A stretch of 64,000 bases of DNA from Helicobacter pylori_CU. Its GTDB lineage: Bacteria > Campylobacterota > Campylobacteria > Campylobacterales > Helicobacteraceae. Within the stretch, counting starts at the first letter, position 1; the number at the start of each line of letters is the position of its first letter. Location: assembly GCF_000259235.1 (NCBI RefSeq), contig NC_017733.1:1178001-1242000 (forward strand), written 5' to 3'. Below the pieces are notes generated by a model that saw only the letters and a program-made list of their open reading frames with translations, was not told the DNA's origin and made no database searches. The position numbers and the translations under genes were made by a program. Positions 54,317 through 63,140 of the stretch are shown piece by piece.

Positions 54317-55564
54317 ATGCAACTAAGCCCCTTACAAAGCGCTCTGTTATACTTTAGCTATTTTATTTATCCAGAGAAAAAAACAAGAAGCTTTGATTTA
54401 AGCGATTTAGTCTTTATCATCATGGTTTTTTTAGTCCTGGCTTTGGGGCTGTTGATGAGTAAAGAAATTTCTATCAGCTACAATGAAGCGAAAGACTTTT
54501 TTTATAACGATGTGTGGTTTGTCAAAATCGCTCAAAAAAGCGTAGCCATTTTAGGCCAAAACGATTTGGCTTTAAGATTGCCTTTTTTGATCGCTCATCT
54601 CATCAACATGTTTTTATTCTATCTCATAGGGCGAAAGATTTTAAAAAAGCCTAAAGACGCTCTTTATGTGGTATTGACTTACGCTTTATTGCCTGGAGTG
54701 AATCTCTTTGCGATTTTATTGGCTAAAAGCGTGCTGGTGTTAAGCCTTGGGCTTTTGATTAGCTATTTATATATCAAAACCCAAAAAATCCCTTATTTAA
54801 CCCTTAGCGCTTGCGCGTTTTTAGACGGCGCGTTCATCCCGCTCTTACTAGGGGTTTTTACCTACGCTTTAAGAAAACGCTATTTTAAGAGCGCGATCTT
54901 TATTTTGGTGGTTTTAATTGTGAATACCGCTCTTTTTAGCGGGAGTTTCAATAAGGGATTGCCTAGCGGGTATTTTATAGACACATGCTTAGAACTCATG
55001 CTTTTATATTCGCCCTTATTGTTCCTCTACTACCCTTATACGCTCTATAAAGCCCTTTTGGATAAAAAGCCATCGTTACTAGCCTTTATGAGCGCGAACG
55101 GTTGGCTTTTCCCTTTGCTTTTGAGCATGCGTCAAGAGATAGATTTAAGAACTTTCGCCCCTTTAGCGTTAATCGGTTTGCCTTTGTTTGTTAAAAGCGT
55201 TTTAAATAGCCTTAGGGTGCGTTTGAAGGAATTTAGGGGGCAATATTATTTGCGCGTTTTCAGTTTGTATCTTTTAATGCTCACTGAAACGCTTTTTTTA
55301 TGGGGGAGTAAAATTTCTGGCGCTAATGAAAAATTATTAAACCGGCATTTCTTGGCCAAAGAAGTCGCTACAGCCTTGCAATTAAGGGGCATCCATCAAA
55401 TCCGCACTAACGATAAACAACTCGCTTTAAGGCTCCAATTCTATGGCATTAAAAAAGGGGGGAGGTTAAGACTGATTAACACTAAGATTTCTAAAAAACG
55501 CCCTGATATTACAATCATCTACGCTGATAAAATTCTACAATCCTATAGTTTGGTGCGCCATTAA
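54317..55564 (+). CDS. GT-C type membrane glycosyltransferase-like protein
   Basis: 415 residues, about nine hydrophobic helices. After the first helix comes EISISYNEAKDFFYND (~50-65), where ArnT/PMT-type GT-C enzymes have their acidic catalytic residues, and then LRLPFLIAHLINMFLFYLIG. A soluble C-terminal tail (~345-415) ends the protein. GT-C enzymes move sugars from polyprenyl carriers to periplasmic acceptors; neither donor nor acceptor is evident. Called on topology and the loop only. HP1235-like. Confidence 0.6.
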   Translation: MQLSPLQSALLYFSYFIYPEKKTRSFDLSDLVFIIMVFLVLALGLLMSKEISISYNEAKDFFYNDVWFVKIAQKSVAILGQNDLALRLPFLIAHLINMFLFYLIGRKILKKPKDALYVVLTYALLPGVNLFAILLAKSVLVLSLGLLISYLYIKTQKIPYLTLSACAFLDGAFIPLLLGVFTYALRKRYFKSAIFILVVLIVNTALFSGSFNKGLPSGYFIDTCLELMLLYSPLLFLYYPYTLYKALLDKKPSLLAFMSANGWLFPLLLSMRQEIDLRTFAPLALIGLPLFVKSVLNSLRVRLKEFRGQYYLRVFSLYLLMLTETLFLWGSKISGANEKLLNRHFLAKEVATALQLRGIHQIRTNDKQLALRLQFYGIKKGGRLRLINTKISKKRPDITIIYADKILQSYSLVRH

Positions 55565-55642
55565 ATCCATTCTTTAAAAAGCGTTTTATCTAAAAAACGA
55601 TAAAATACACTCTAAAAATAAATAAAATATGCGAGAAAAATC

Positions 55643-56194
55643 ATGAGACTCAAACTAACCCATATCACCCATATAAGCCATAAGATTGCTAACGACTTTA
55701 TCCATTCAAAACTATTAGAATTAAAAGCCCCTAGAGAATTATTGTGTGAATTGATAGAAGGGATTTTAGAAAAAAGCGTTAAAAAAGAAAACGCCATAGA
55801 TGAGCAAGCCAGAGAGCTTTTAGAAGAAAACACCGATGAAATAGAATTCATGCGGATGGATGAAAGGCAGCTTTTTTGGATGATTAAAAGACAGATCGCT
55901 CAAAAAGAGGGCTTTCATTTGTTTTGGGAAGAAAGGTGCAGCGATTTATCGCACCAGATTTTGAACAAAATCTTAGATGAAGATTTGATCATGTTTAGCG
56001 TGTCAGAAAATTTGATAAGAAATTTGATTTACAAATCCATTGACACCTATTCTAAAGCGTATGAAAGCATTGAAAATGAAGTGCATGAAAAAATCAAGCA
56101 TTACAAACGCAAACTGCCCGTAGGGAGCGATGAATACGAGTTGGTGTTTGAAAGGCTCTATGAAGAAGAATTAAGACGCAAAGGCTTTTTATAA
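55643..56194 (+). CDS. DUF507 family protein
   Basis: 183 residues, highly charged and all-helical, no membrane segment. It opens MRLKLTHITHISHKIANDFI and has a repeated internal pattern in each half (SHKIANDFIHSKLLELKAPR / SENLIRNLIYKSIDTYSKAY), suggesting a duplicated domain as described for DUF507. Function unknown. Its stop overlaps the carA ATG (TAATG). Confidence 0.8.
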   Translation: MRLKLTHITHISHKIANDFIHSKLLELKAPRELLCELIEGILEKSVKKENAIDEQARELLEENTDEIEFMRMDERQLFWMIKRQIAQKEGFHLFWEERCSDLSHQILNKILDEDLIMFSVSENLIRNLIYKSIDTYSKAYESIENEVHEKIKHYKRKLPVGSDEYELVFERLYEEELRRKGFL

Positions 56195-57321
56195 TGGTCT
56201 CTCTCTATTTAGAAAACGGGCTTTTTTTACAAGCGCAAAGTTTTGGGGCTAGCGGCACGCAAGTGGGCGAGCTTGTTTTTAACACTTCTATGAGCGGCTA
56301 TCAAGAAGTCATTAGCGATCCTAGCTATAAGGGGCAATTCGTGGTTTTTAGCATGCCTGAAATTGGGGTTGTGGGCGCTAATTCTAAAGATGATGAATCC
56401 TTTTTTTCATGCGCAGGGGTTTTAGCACGCCATTACAACGAATTTTTTTCTAATTCAAGGGCGGATTTTAGCTTGAGCCTTTATTTGAAAAAGCGTGGCG
56501 TTTTAGGGATTTGTGGCGTTGATACCAGGAGTTTGATTAAAACCTTACGCCATCATGGGTGCTTGATGATGGTCGCTTCCACGATAGAGCATGACAAAAA
56601 CAAGCTTGAAGAAATTTTAAAAAACGCTCCTAAAATTTCTCACTCCCCCTTAGTGTCTAGCGTTTCTACGCCAAAAATCATCACGCACCAGCGCGCTACT
56701 TTTGATTTCAACACCCTAGATTACAAGCTTTTTGATGAAAAAACCTCTCATAAAGTTATCGCCGTGTTAGATTTTGGGGCTAAGGGCAATATTTTAAACG
56801 AGCTTCAAAATGTGGGGTTAAAAGCCCTTATTTACCCGCACCACACTAAAGCTAGCGAGCTGATTAAGGCCTATGAAAAAAAAGAAATTAGCGGGATTTT
56901 CCTCTCTAACGGGCCAGGCGATCCTTTGAGTTTGCAGCAAGAAATTGGCGAAATCAAACAACTCATTGACGCTAAAATCCCCATGTTTGGCATTTGTTTA
57001 GGGCATCAATTGCTCTCTATCGCACAAGGCTACCCTACCTACAAGCTCAAATTTGGCCATCATGGGAGCAACCACCCCGTTAAAAACCTAGAAACAAACG
57101 CTGTTGAAATCACCGCGCAAAACCACAACTATTGCGTCCCTGAAGCAATTGAAGAAATCGCTACTATCACGCACCGCAATCTTTTTGACAACACCATTGA
57201 GGGCGTGCGTTATAAAAACGCTCCCATCATCTCTGTCCAGCACCACCCAGAAAGCAGCCCTGGCCCTAAAGAGAGCCATTATATTTTTAAGGAATTTGTG
57301 GAATTGTTAAAGGGCTTTTAG
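56194..57321 (+). CDS. carA: carbamoyl-phosphate synthase small (glutaminase) subunit
   Basis: Hydrolyses glutamine and channels ammonia to CarB for arginine and pyrimidine synthesis. 375 residues: N-terminal CPSase domain (LYLENGLFLQAQSFG; GVDTRSLIKTLRHHG ~108) and a class I glutamine amidotransferase domain with LSNGPGDP (~230), the nucleophile in FGICLGHQLL (~267) and the His-x-Glu pair in QHHPESSPGP (~349). carB is not in the window. Confidence 0.96.
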   Translation: MVSLYLENGLFLQAQSFGASGTQVGELVFNTSMSGYQEVISDPSYKGQFVVFSMPEIGVVGANSKDDESFFSCAGVLARHYNEFFSNSRADFSLSLYLKKRGVLGICGVDTRSLIKTLRHHGCLMMVASTIEHDKNKLEEILKNAPKISHSPLVSSVSTPKIITHQRATFDFNTLDYKLFDEKTSHKVIAVLDFGAKGNILNELQNVGLKALIYPHHTKASELIKAYEKKEISGIFLSNGPGDPLSLQQEIGEIKQLIDAKIPMFGICLGHQLLSIAQGYPTYKLKFGHHGSNHPVKNLETNAVEITAQNHNYCVPEAIEEIATITHRNLFDNTIEGVRYKNAPIISVQHHPESSPGPKESHYIFKEFVELLKGF

Positions 57322-57436
57322 GGGTTTTTAAAACAACACCTATAAAGGTTGAAAAGCACTTTAAAAATAGATTTAAATCTTTTTATCAAAAAATCTCACA
57401 TTTACTCTAAATTAGTTCTCTTGCAATAGCATTCTC

Positions 57437-57463
57437 TCGCAATAATTGTTATTGTTATTGCGA
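57437..57463. promoter_or_regulatory. perfect inverted repeat in front of amiF
   Basis: Arms TCGCAATAA (57437-57445) and TTATTGCGA (57455-57463) around TTGTTATTG, ending 23 bp before the ATG. A further TTGCAATAGC sits just upstream. The A/T-rich centre resembles Fur-type boxes; it could equally be a leader hairpin. Confidence 0.5.
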
Positions 57464-57486
57464 CAAAACTTTTAGAAGGAGTTATT

Positions 57487-58491
57487 ATGGGAAGTATCGG
57501 TAGTATGGGCAAACCTATTGAAGGGTTTTTAGTGGCAGCCATTCAGTTTCCTGTGCCAATTGTCAATAGCCGTAAGGATATTGATCACAATATTGAAAGC
57601 ATTATTAGAACCTTGCATGCGACTAAAGCGGGGTATCCGGGAGTGGAGCTTATCATTTTCCCCGAATACAGCACGCAAGGTTTGAATACCGCTAAGTGGC
57701 TTAGCGAAGAGTTTTTATTAGATGTCCCGGGTAAAGAGACAGAGCTATACGCTAAGGCGTGTAAAGAGGCGAAAGTTTATGGTGTTTTTTCAATCATGGA
57801 ACGCAATCCTGATTCTAACAAAAACCCCTACAACACCGCCATTATCATTGATCCGCAAGGTAAAATCATTTTAAAATACCGCAAACTATTCCCATGGAAT
57901 CCCATTGAACCATGGTATCCTGGGGATTTAGGAATGCCTGTGTGCGAGGGTCCGGGCGGATCAAAATTGGCCGTGTGCATTTGCCATGACGGCATGATTC
58001 CAGAGCTCGCTAGAGAAGCGGCCTATAAAGGGTGCAATGTGTATATCCGTATTTCAGGCTATAGCACTCAAGTCAATGATCAATGGATTTTGACCAACCG
58101 CTCCAATGCGTGGCACAATTTGATGTATACCGTGAGCGTGAATTTAGCCGGCTATGATAATGTCTTTTACTACTTTGGTGAGGGGCAAATCTGTAACTTT
58201 GATGGCACGACTCTTGTTCAAGGGCACCGCAACCCTTGGGAGATTGTAACCGGGGAAATCTATCCTAAAATGGCAGACAACGCCCGCTTAAGCTGGGGCT
58301 TAGAAAACAACATTTACAACCTAGGCCATAGAGGGTATGTGGCTAAACCGGGCGGAGAACATGACGCAGGCTTAACCTATATCAAAGACTTAGCCGCTGG
58401 TAAATACAAATTGCCTTGGGAAGATCACATGAAAATCAAAGATGGCTCTATTTATGGCTACCCTACCACCGGTGGGCATTTTGGGAAATAA
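57487..58491 (+). CDS. amiF: formamidase
   Basis: Hydrolyses formamide to formate and ammonia; cytoplasmic nitrilase-superfamily enzyme that adds to acid resistance and nitrogen supply. 334 residues, exactly the family length. The triad is Glu60 (FPEYSTQG), Lys133 (YRKLFPWNP) and Cys166 (VCICHDGMIPE). It carries its own leader with an inverted repeat, and a terminator follows, so it is monocistronic. Regulation by acid and metal regulators is known for H. pylori amidases. Confidence 0.97.
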   Translation: MGSIGSMGKPIEGFLVAAIQFPVPIVNSRKDIDHNIESIIRTLHATKAGYPGVELIIFPEYSTQGLNTAKWLSEEFLLDVPGKETELYAKACKEAKVYGVFSIMERNPDSNKNPYNTAIIIDPQGKIILKYRKLFPWNPIEPWYPGDLGMPVCEGPGGSKLAVCICHDGMIPELAREAAYKGCNVYIRISGYSTQVNDQWILTNRSNAWHNLMYTVSVNLAGYDNVFYYFGEGQICNFDGTTLVQGHRNPWEIVTGEIYPKMADNARLSWGLENNIYNLGHRGYVAKPGGEHDAGLTYIKDLAAGKYKLPWEDHMKIKDGSIYGYPTTGGHFGK

Positions 58492-58513
58492 TCCCTAACC
58501 TTGTATTTTTGCT

Positions 58514-58542
58514 AGAACCTGTTTTTAAAGGTTCTGGTTTTT
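58514..58542 (+). terminator. amiF terminator
   Basis: AGAACCT (58514-58520) and AGGTTCT (58529-58535) around GTTTTTAA, followed by GGTTTTT. Confidence 0.8.
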
Positions 58543-58570
58543 CCCCTATTTTAATTTTTTCAATCAATTT

Positions 58571-58836
58571 TTACGAATAGTCTTCTATTGTAGAACATGT
58601 AAAAAAACCCATAAAAAGCGTAAGCCCCCATAAAGCGATATAACCTATGCAAAACCATGTTATTTTTGATAAAGACCACCACCCCATTGCGGCTGATAGA
58701 GCACTAAAATCTGTAATAATGCCATAGCTACAATAGATCATTCCCGCTAAACATGCCAATTTATGAGCATAGTAGTAAGCACTAATCCCAAAACCACCAC
58801 CAAGATTGATAAAAGAATACGAGACCAAGACCCCAT
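58571..58836 (-). pseudogene. small membrane protein, probably frameshifted at its 5' end
   Basis: From the TTG at 58828 an 85-residue frame (VSYSFINLGGGFGISAYYYA... ending FFTCSTIEDYS) has two to three membrane helices, but no ribosome site. The only good signal, AAGGAGTTGTC, precedes the ATG at 58836, which reads a different frame and stops after 29 codons. One extra G in the GGGG run after that ATG would join them (MGVLVSYSFINLG). Function unknown; HP1239-like position. Either the allele is broken or translation uses the TTG weakly. Confidence 0.55.
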
Positions 58837-58941
58837 GACAACTCCTTAAACATCAAATGCTAGAGTATATCGTTTTTTTTGTTTGTCAAGGGGGTTTATC
58901 AGTTAGTGGATAGTGTTTTAATATTTATAAAATAATAGCGT

Positions 58942-59514
58942 TTATAATAATAAAAGTTTAGCCCCTAATTGTAGTGCCCCTAACAAGCCTTCCACATTCA
59001 GCCCCAACCCCACGCTCAAATTCTTGCTTGAGCTTTTAATATAAGGCTTATGAAAGTCCTCTAAACGCACGCAGCCCGCGCTTTCTTGCCACAAACCGCT
59101 CTCTAAATATTTTTCTATCTCGCTAGGATCAAACGCCTTTAAACGCGCTCTAAAAACCGACAGATCCAGCCATTCCAACACAGGAGAAATCAATGCAGAG
59201 CAGGTTAAAACCTCTATTTCATGACCATTTTGGAGTTTTAAAAATTCAAGGGCTTCTTGCTTGTTTTTAGCTTTTCGTTGCATGCGATTACCCACGCTCA
59301 CCACGCTATCAGCCACCACGATAACGCAATTATTCGCAAGTAACTCTTTAGCTTTTTCTAATTTCCCCTTGCACGCCAAATAGACAAACTCCCTAGGGTC
59401 TGTGGTTTTTAGGCTTTCTTCATCAAAATAGAGTGCTTTTTGTTCAAACTTAATCCCATGCTCTTTTAAAAGATTCGCCCTAGCGCTGGATTGAGAGCCT
59501 AAAATAAGCTCCAT
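58942..59514 (-). CDS. maf: Maf-family nucleotide pyrophosphatase
   Basis: 190 residues opening MELILGSQSSARANLLKEHG, where Maf proteins have the signature S-x-S-x-R-x-x-L-L, and carrying VIVVADSVVSVGNRMQRKAK (~63), the substrate-binding region. Maf proteins hydrolyse non-canonical dNTPs and affect septation. Ends of family conservation: FRARLKAFDPSEIEKYLES. One bp after alaS, so co-transcribed. Confidence 0.9.
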   Translation of the reverse strand: MELILGSQSSARANLLKEHGIKFEQKALYFDEESLKTTDPREFVYLACKGKLEKAKELLANNCVIVVADSVVSVGNRMQRKAKNKQEALEFLKLQNGHEIEVLTCSALISPVLEWLDLSVFRARLKAFDPSEIEKYLESGLWQESAGCVRLEDFHKPYIKSSSKNLSVGLGLNVEGLLGALQLGAKLLLL

Positions 59515-59515
59515 G

Positions 59516-62059
59516 CTATCCCTCTAAAGCTTTAAGAGCGGTATTTTTCGCTAAATTGAGCGCCGCTTGCAAATTTTCAATATCCTTACCCCCAGCGCTC
59601 GCAAAATCATCTCTCCCGCCCCCTTTACCCCCTAAAATTTGCGCCACTTCATTAGCCCATGCGTTCGCTTTTATGGGCGCGTTTTTCACCCCGCATGCGA
59701 GAGTTATGCGCTCATTTTCTTGTTTAAACACCATAGCGAGCAATCTTTCATGCTTACTTTTCAATCGGTCAATCATTTCTTTAATGTCGCCTTGTTCCAC
59801 GACGCCCACCACCAAATCCACGCCATGGATTTTTTCAATCGGCAAATCCATAGAAACGGGGACTTTTTGGCTGTTTTTCACGCTCTCTTTAAGCTTGTTG
59901 ATGCCGGCTATGACATCGTTATTTTTCAATAAAGTCTTAGCGTTTTTAAGCTCTTTACTTTCTTCTTTAGCCAGTTGGTAAAAGGCCTTCCCGCACACCG
60001 CTTCAATGCGTCTGACCCCACTACTCACCCCGCTTTCTTTTACAATCCTAAACCCCCCAATCAGCCCGGTATTTTCCACATGAATGCCCCCACACAATTC
60101 AATAGACGCTTCTTTAAAGCTCACCACGCGCACATTTTCAGCGTATTTTTCACTGAATAACGCTAACGCTCCCTTATCTTTAGCTTGGTTTAAAGGCATA
60201 TACTCCACCTGGCTATTTAGGTGCTTGAAAATTTGAGCATTAACTAAATCTTCCACTTTTTCTAACTCTTCATCATTGAGCGCTTTAGCATGCGAGAAAT
60301 CAAAGCGCAATCGTTTGGATTCCACTAAACTCCCTGCTTGACTCACATGCGAGCCTAAAACTTCTCTTAAAGCGCTCTGCAATAAATGCGTCGCGCTATG
60401 GTGTTTGGCGATTTCTAAGCGCTCATCGCTCACTTGCGCGATCACTTGATCGCCTTTTTTTAGCGCTTTTTTGATTTCAAGAAGCGAAAAATTAAGCCCA
60501 AAAAAGTTTTTTGTGTCTGACACTATAGCCGCTTCTTCATTATCTTTTAAAAGTGCACCCCTATCGCCTATAGCCCCCCCACCTTCTGCATAAAAAGGGG
60601 TTTTTTCTAGCAACACCCAAACTTCTTGGTTAGGATTTGCATCGGTTATTTCTTTAAAATCGCTATCAAAAAACCCTAAAACTTTAGCAGGACATTCTGT
60701 CGTTTCATACCCTACAAAAACATTAGGTGCATAAGCGTTTAAAATAGCGCTAAAATCAGCGTTATTTTGTTTGCCTTTCCATGAAGCTTTAGAGCGTTTC
60801 ACTTGCTCTTGCATGCAATGTTCAAAGCCTTGCATATCCACGAACGCCCCATGACTTCTTAGCATGTCGTTCGTTAAATCCAAAGGGAAACCAAAAGTGT
60901 CATAAAGCTTGAAAGCGATCTTGCCATCAAAGATTTTATTTTCATTCAAATGCTTTAAAGACAAGTTAAACAATTCCATGCCAGATTCCAAAGTCTCTAA
61001 AAAACGCTCTTCTTCTTCAAAGCACTCTTTCATCACTATTTCTTTAGATTCTTTCAAATACGCATGCGTGTTAGCAAATTGCTCGCACACCACGCCCACG
61101 ACTTTGTATAAAAACGCTTCTTTCAAGCCCATTAAATACCCATGCCTTAAGGCTCGCCTTAAAATACGCCTTAAAACATAGCCACGGCCTTCTTTATTGA
61201 AATGCACCCCTTGAGCGAGCAAGAACGCTACCGCTCTGGCGTGATCGGCTACTACCCTAAAGCTTGGTTTAAATTCGCTCGTATAATCCAAACTTGTAAG
61301 CTCGCTGATTTCTGCCATTAAGGGTGCAAATAATGAAGAATCAAAATTATTGAGCTTATGTTCTAATAGTGCTTGCACCCTTTCTAACCCCATGCCTGTA
61401 TCAATGCTAGGCTTTGGTAAGGGGGACAAAACGCCATCATTAGAGCGTTCGTATTGCATGAACACCAGATTCCAAATTTCTAAAAACCTATCGCCCTCGC
61501 CCCCAAAATAATCCTCGCTCCCCTTAAAGTGTTTTTCGCCCTGATCAATATAAATTTCACTGCAAGGCCCGCAAGGCCCGCTATCGCCCATTTGCCAGAA
61601 ATTATCTTTATCGCCCATTTTTTTAATCCTATCAAAAGGCACAAACTTTTCCCATAGCTTAACGGCTTCATCGTCTTTTTCATGCACGCTGATATACAAA
61701 TCTTTAGGCTTAAACCCTAAATTCTTGGTTACAAATTCCCACGCAAACAAAATCGCTTCTTCTTTGAAATAATCCCCAAAAGAGAAATTCCCTAGCATTT
61801 CAAAAAGCGTGTGGTGTCTTGCGGTATAACCGACATTTTCTAAATCGTTATGCTTACCGCCTGCGCGCATGCACAATTGCGAGCTTGTCGCTCTAGGGAT
61901 GCTAGGGCGCGGCACAATCCCGGTAAAAATATCTTTAAATTGCACCATGCCGGCATTAGTAAAAAGCAAGGTGGCGTCATTAGGCACTAAAGGCATGCTA
62001 GGATAAATCTCATGCCCCTTATTTTGAAAAAATTGTAAAAATTCGTTGCGAATGTCCAT
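59516..62059 (-). CDS. alaS: alanyl-tRNA synthetase
   Basis: Charges and proofreads tRNA-Ala. 847 residues: class II catalytic core (IRNEFLQFFQNKGHEIYPSM at the start; LFTNAGMVQFKDIF ~32; GDSGPCGPCSEIYID ~155), editing domain with HHSATHLLQSAL (~552) and the zinc-binding ELCGGIHVENTG (~645), and a C-terminal C-Ala domain with GKGGGRDDFASAGGKD (~815). Complete and normal length. Confidence 0.97.
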   Translation of the reverse strand: MDIRNEFLQFFQNKGHEIYPSMPLVPNDATLLFTNAGMVQFKDIFTGIVPRPSIPRATSSQLCMRAGGKHNDLENVGYTARHHTLFEMLGNFSFGDYFKEEAILFAWEFVTKNLGFKPKDLYISVHEKDDEAVKLWEKFVPFDRIKKMGDKDNFWQMGDSGPCGPCSEIYIDQGEKHFKGSEDYFGGEGDRFLEIWNLVFMQYERSNDGVLSPLPKPSIDTGMGLERVQALLEHKLNNFDSSLFAPLMAEISELTSLDYTSEFKPSFRVVADHARAVAFLLAQGVHFNKEGRGYVLRRILRRALRHGYLMGLKEAFLYKVVGVVCEQFANTHAYLKESKEIVMKECFEEEERFLETLESGMELFNLSLKHLNENKIFDGKIAFKLYDTFGFPLDLTNDMLRSHGAFVDMQGFEHCMQEQVKRSKASWKGKQNNADFSAILNAYAPNVFVGYETTECPAKVLGFFDSDFKEITDANPNQEVWVLLEKTPFYAEGGGAIGDRGALLKDNEEAAIVSDTKNFFGLNFSLLEIKKALKKGDQVIAQVSDERLEIAKHHSATHLLQSALREVLGSHVSQAGSLVESKRLRFDFSHAKALNDEELEKVEDLVNAQIFKHLNSQVEYMPLNQAKDKGALALFSEKYAENVRVVSFKEASIELCGGIHVENTGLIGGFRIVKESGVSSGVRRIEAVCGKAFYQLAKEESKELKNAKTLLKNNDVIAGINKLKESVKNSQKVPVSMDLPIEKIHGVDLVVGVVEQGDIKEMIDRLKSKHERLLAMVFKQENERITLACGVKNAPIKANAWANEVAQILGGKGGGRDDFASAGGKDIENLQAALNLAKNTALKALEG

Positions 62060-62177
62060 GGGTATTCCTTTTTGTCGTTTTATCGCGCGCTTTAAAGCTA
62101 TTTTATAGCTCTTTTAAGTTGTTTTTTTAAAAAGATAGTTTATTATACTTTAAACATCCAAAATAAAGGAGAAAACC

Positions 62178-62408
62178 ATGTTCCATGAATTTAGAGACGA
62201 AATCAGCGTGTTAAAAGCGAATAATCCGCATTTTGATAAGATTTTTGAGAAACATAACCAGCTTGATGACGACATCAAAACCGCTGAGCAACAAAACGCT
62301 AGCGATGCTGAAGTCAGCCACATGAAAAAACAAAAATTAAAATTAAAAGATGAAATCCACAGCATGATCATAGAATATAGAGAAAAGCAAAAATCCGATC
62401 ATGTTTAA
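62178..62408 (+). CDS. DUF465 (YdcH-like) small coiled-coil protein
   Basis: 76 residues, all helical and charged: MFHEFRDEISVLKANNPHFD then FEKHNQLDDDIKTAEQQ and a C-terminal MKKQKLKLKDEIHSMI. This is the DUF465 pattern; function unknown. Ribosome site AAAGGAGAAAACC. Divergent from alaS. Confidence 0.85.
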   Translation: MFHEFRDEISVLKANNPHFDKIFEKHNQLDDDIKTAEQQNASDAEVSHMKKQKLKLKDEIHSMIIEYREKQKSDHV

Positions 62409-63140
62409 GGTTTAGTCATCTTTGTGAAAACACGCTAAAACGCTTTTTAAAAAGGGGGTTTTGGCTTGTCGCTTGGTTAGCACTTATTAGTTAGACTTGA
62501 CACCTTGATTTTAGGTTAAAGCGTTAGGTTGCTTTCAGCTTTATTCCCACTATAAGCTTTATTAATTTTAATATTCTTTACATTTTTAAAAAATGGGTTT
62601 TTAAAACTTTAGTTTTATCGTTTTAGATCTCATTTTGTTGTAAAATTATTTTATTAAAGTTCTTAAAGTTTTGTTTTATTTTCTTGAAAATATAGGAAGC
62701 ACTTTGAGATTATTCTCTCCCTTTTAGCCCCACTAATCCCCCTAAAGAAGCGCTTTTTAAAAACTATCGCTTAAATTAGCGTCAAGTTTTCCAATAAATA
62801 ATTATCAAAAACGCTAAAAAGGATTTTTCATCAAAATCCCCAAAAAAACAAAGTGTTTAAGAAAAGAGGGTTTAAGAAAAGAAATCTCTCAATAAGAAAC
62901 CCCCTAAAAAAAAGAGGATTTAAGAGAGAGGGTTCAAAAGAAAAAAGATTTTTCATTAAAATCCCCAAAAAAAACAAAGGGTTCAAAAACAGAGAATTTA
63001 AAACAAAGGGTTCAAAAAAAAGAGAGTTTAAAAAACAAAGGCTTCAAAAAAATTAAACCCCTCCAAAAAAAAAGGCTTCAAAAGAAACCCCCCAAAAAAA
63101 GAGGGTTAAAAAAGGGAGTTTCACAAAGGGTTTTAAGCTT
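62409..63140. other. gene-free region downstream of the bab gene, purine-rich with repeats
   Basis: 732 bp. The left half (62409-62820) is plain A/T-rich sequence with no gene I can support. The right half (about 62821-63120) is an A+G-rich tract on the plus strand: irregular copies of AAAGGGTTCAAAAA, AAGAGGGTTTAAG and CCCC-A-runs. A translated frame through it gives only Lys/Phe/Arg-rich filler and is not a gene. Confidence 0.6.
62821..63000. repeat. direct repeats in the purine-rich tract
   Basis: About 45 bp starting GATTTTTCATCAAAATCCCC (62822) recur with few changes at 62948 (GATTTTTCATTAAAATCCCC), each followed by A-runs, CAAAG-GTT and AGAG motifs. Degenerate shorter copies continue to about 63110. 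Confidence 0.75.

Noticed and set aside
62853..63056. 67-codon Lys/Phe-rich frame
   Set aside because: Arises from the purine-rich repeats; low-complexity translation, no ribosome site.
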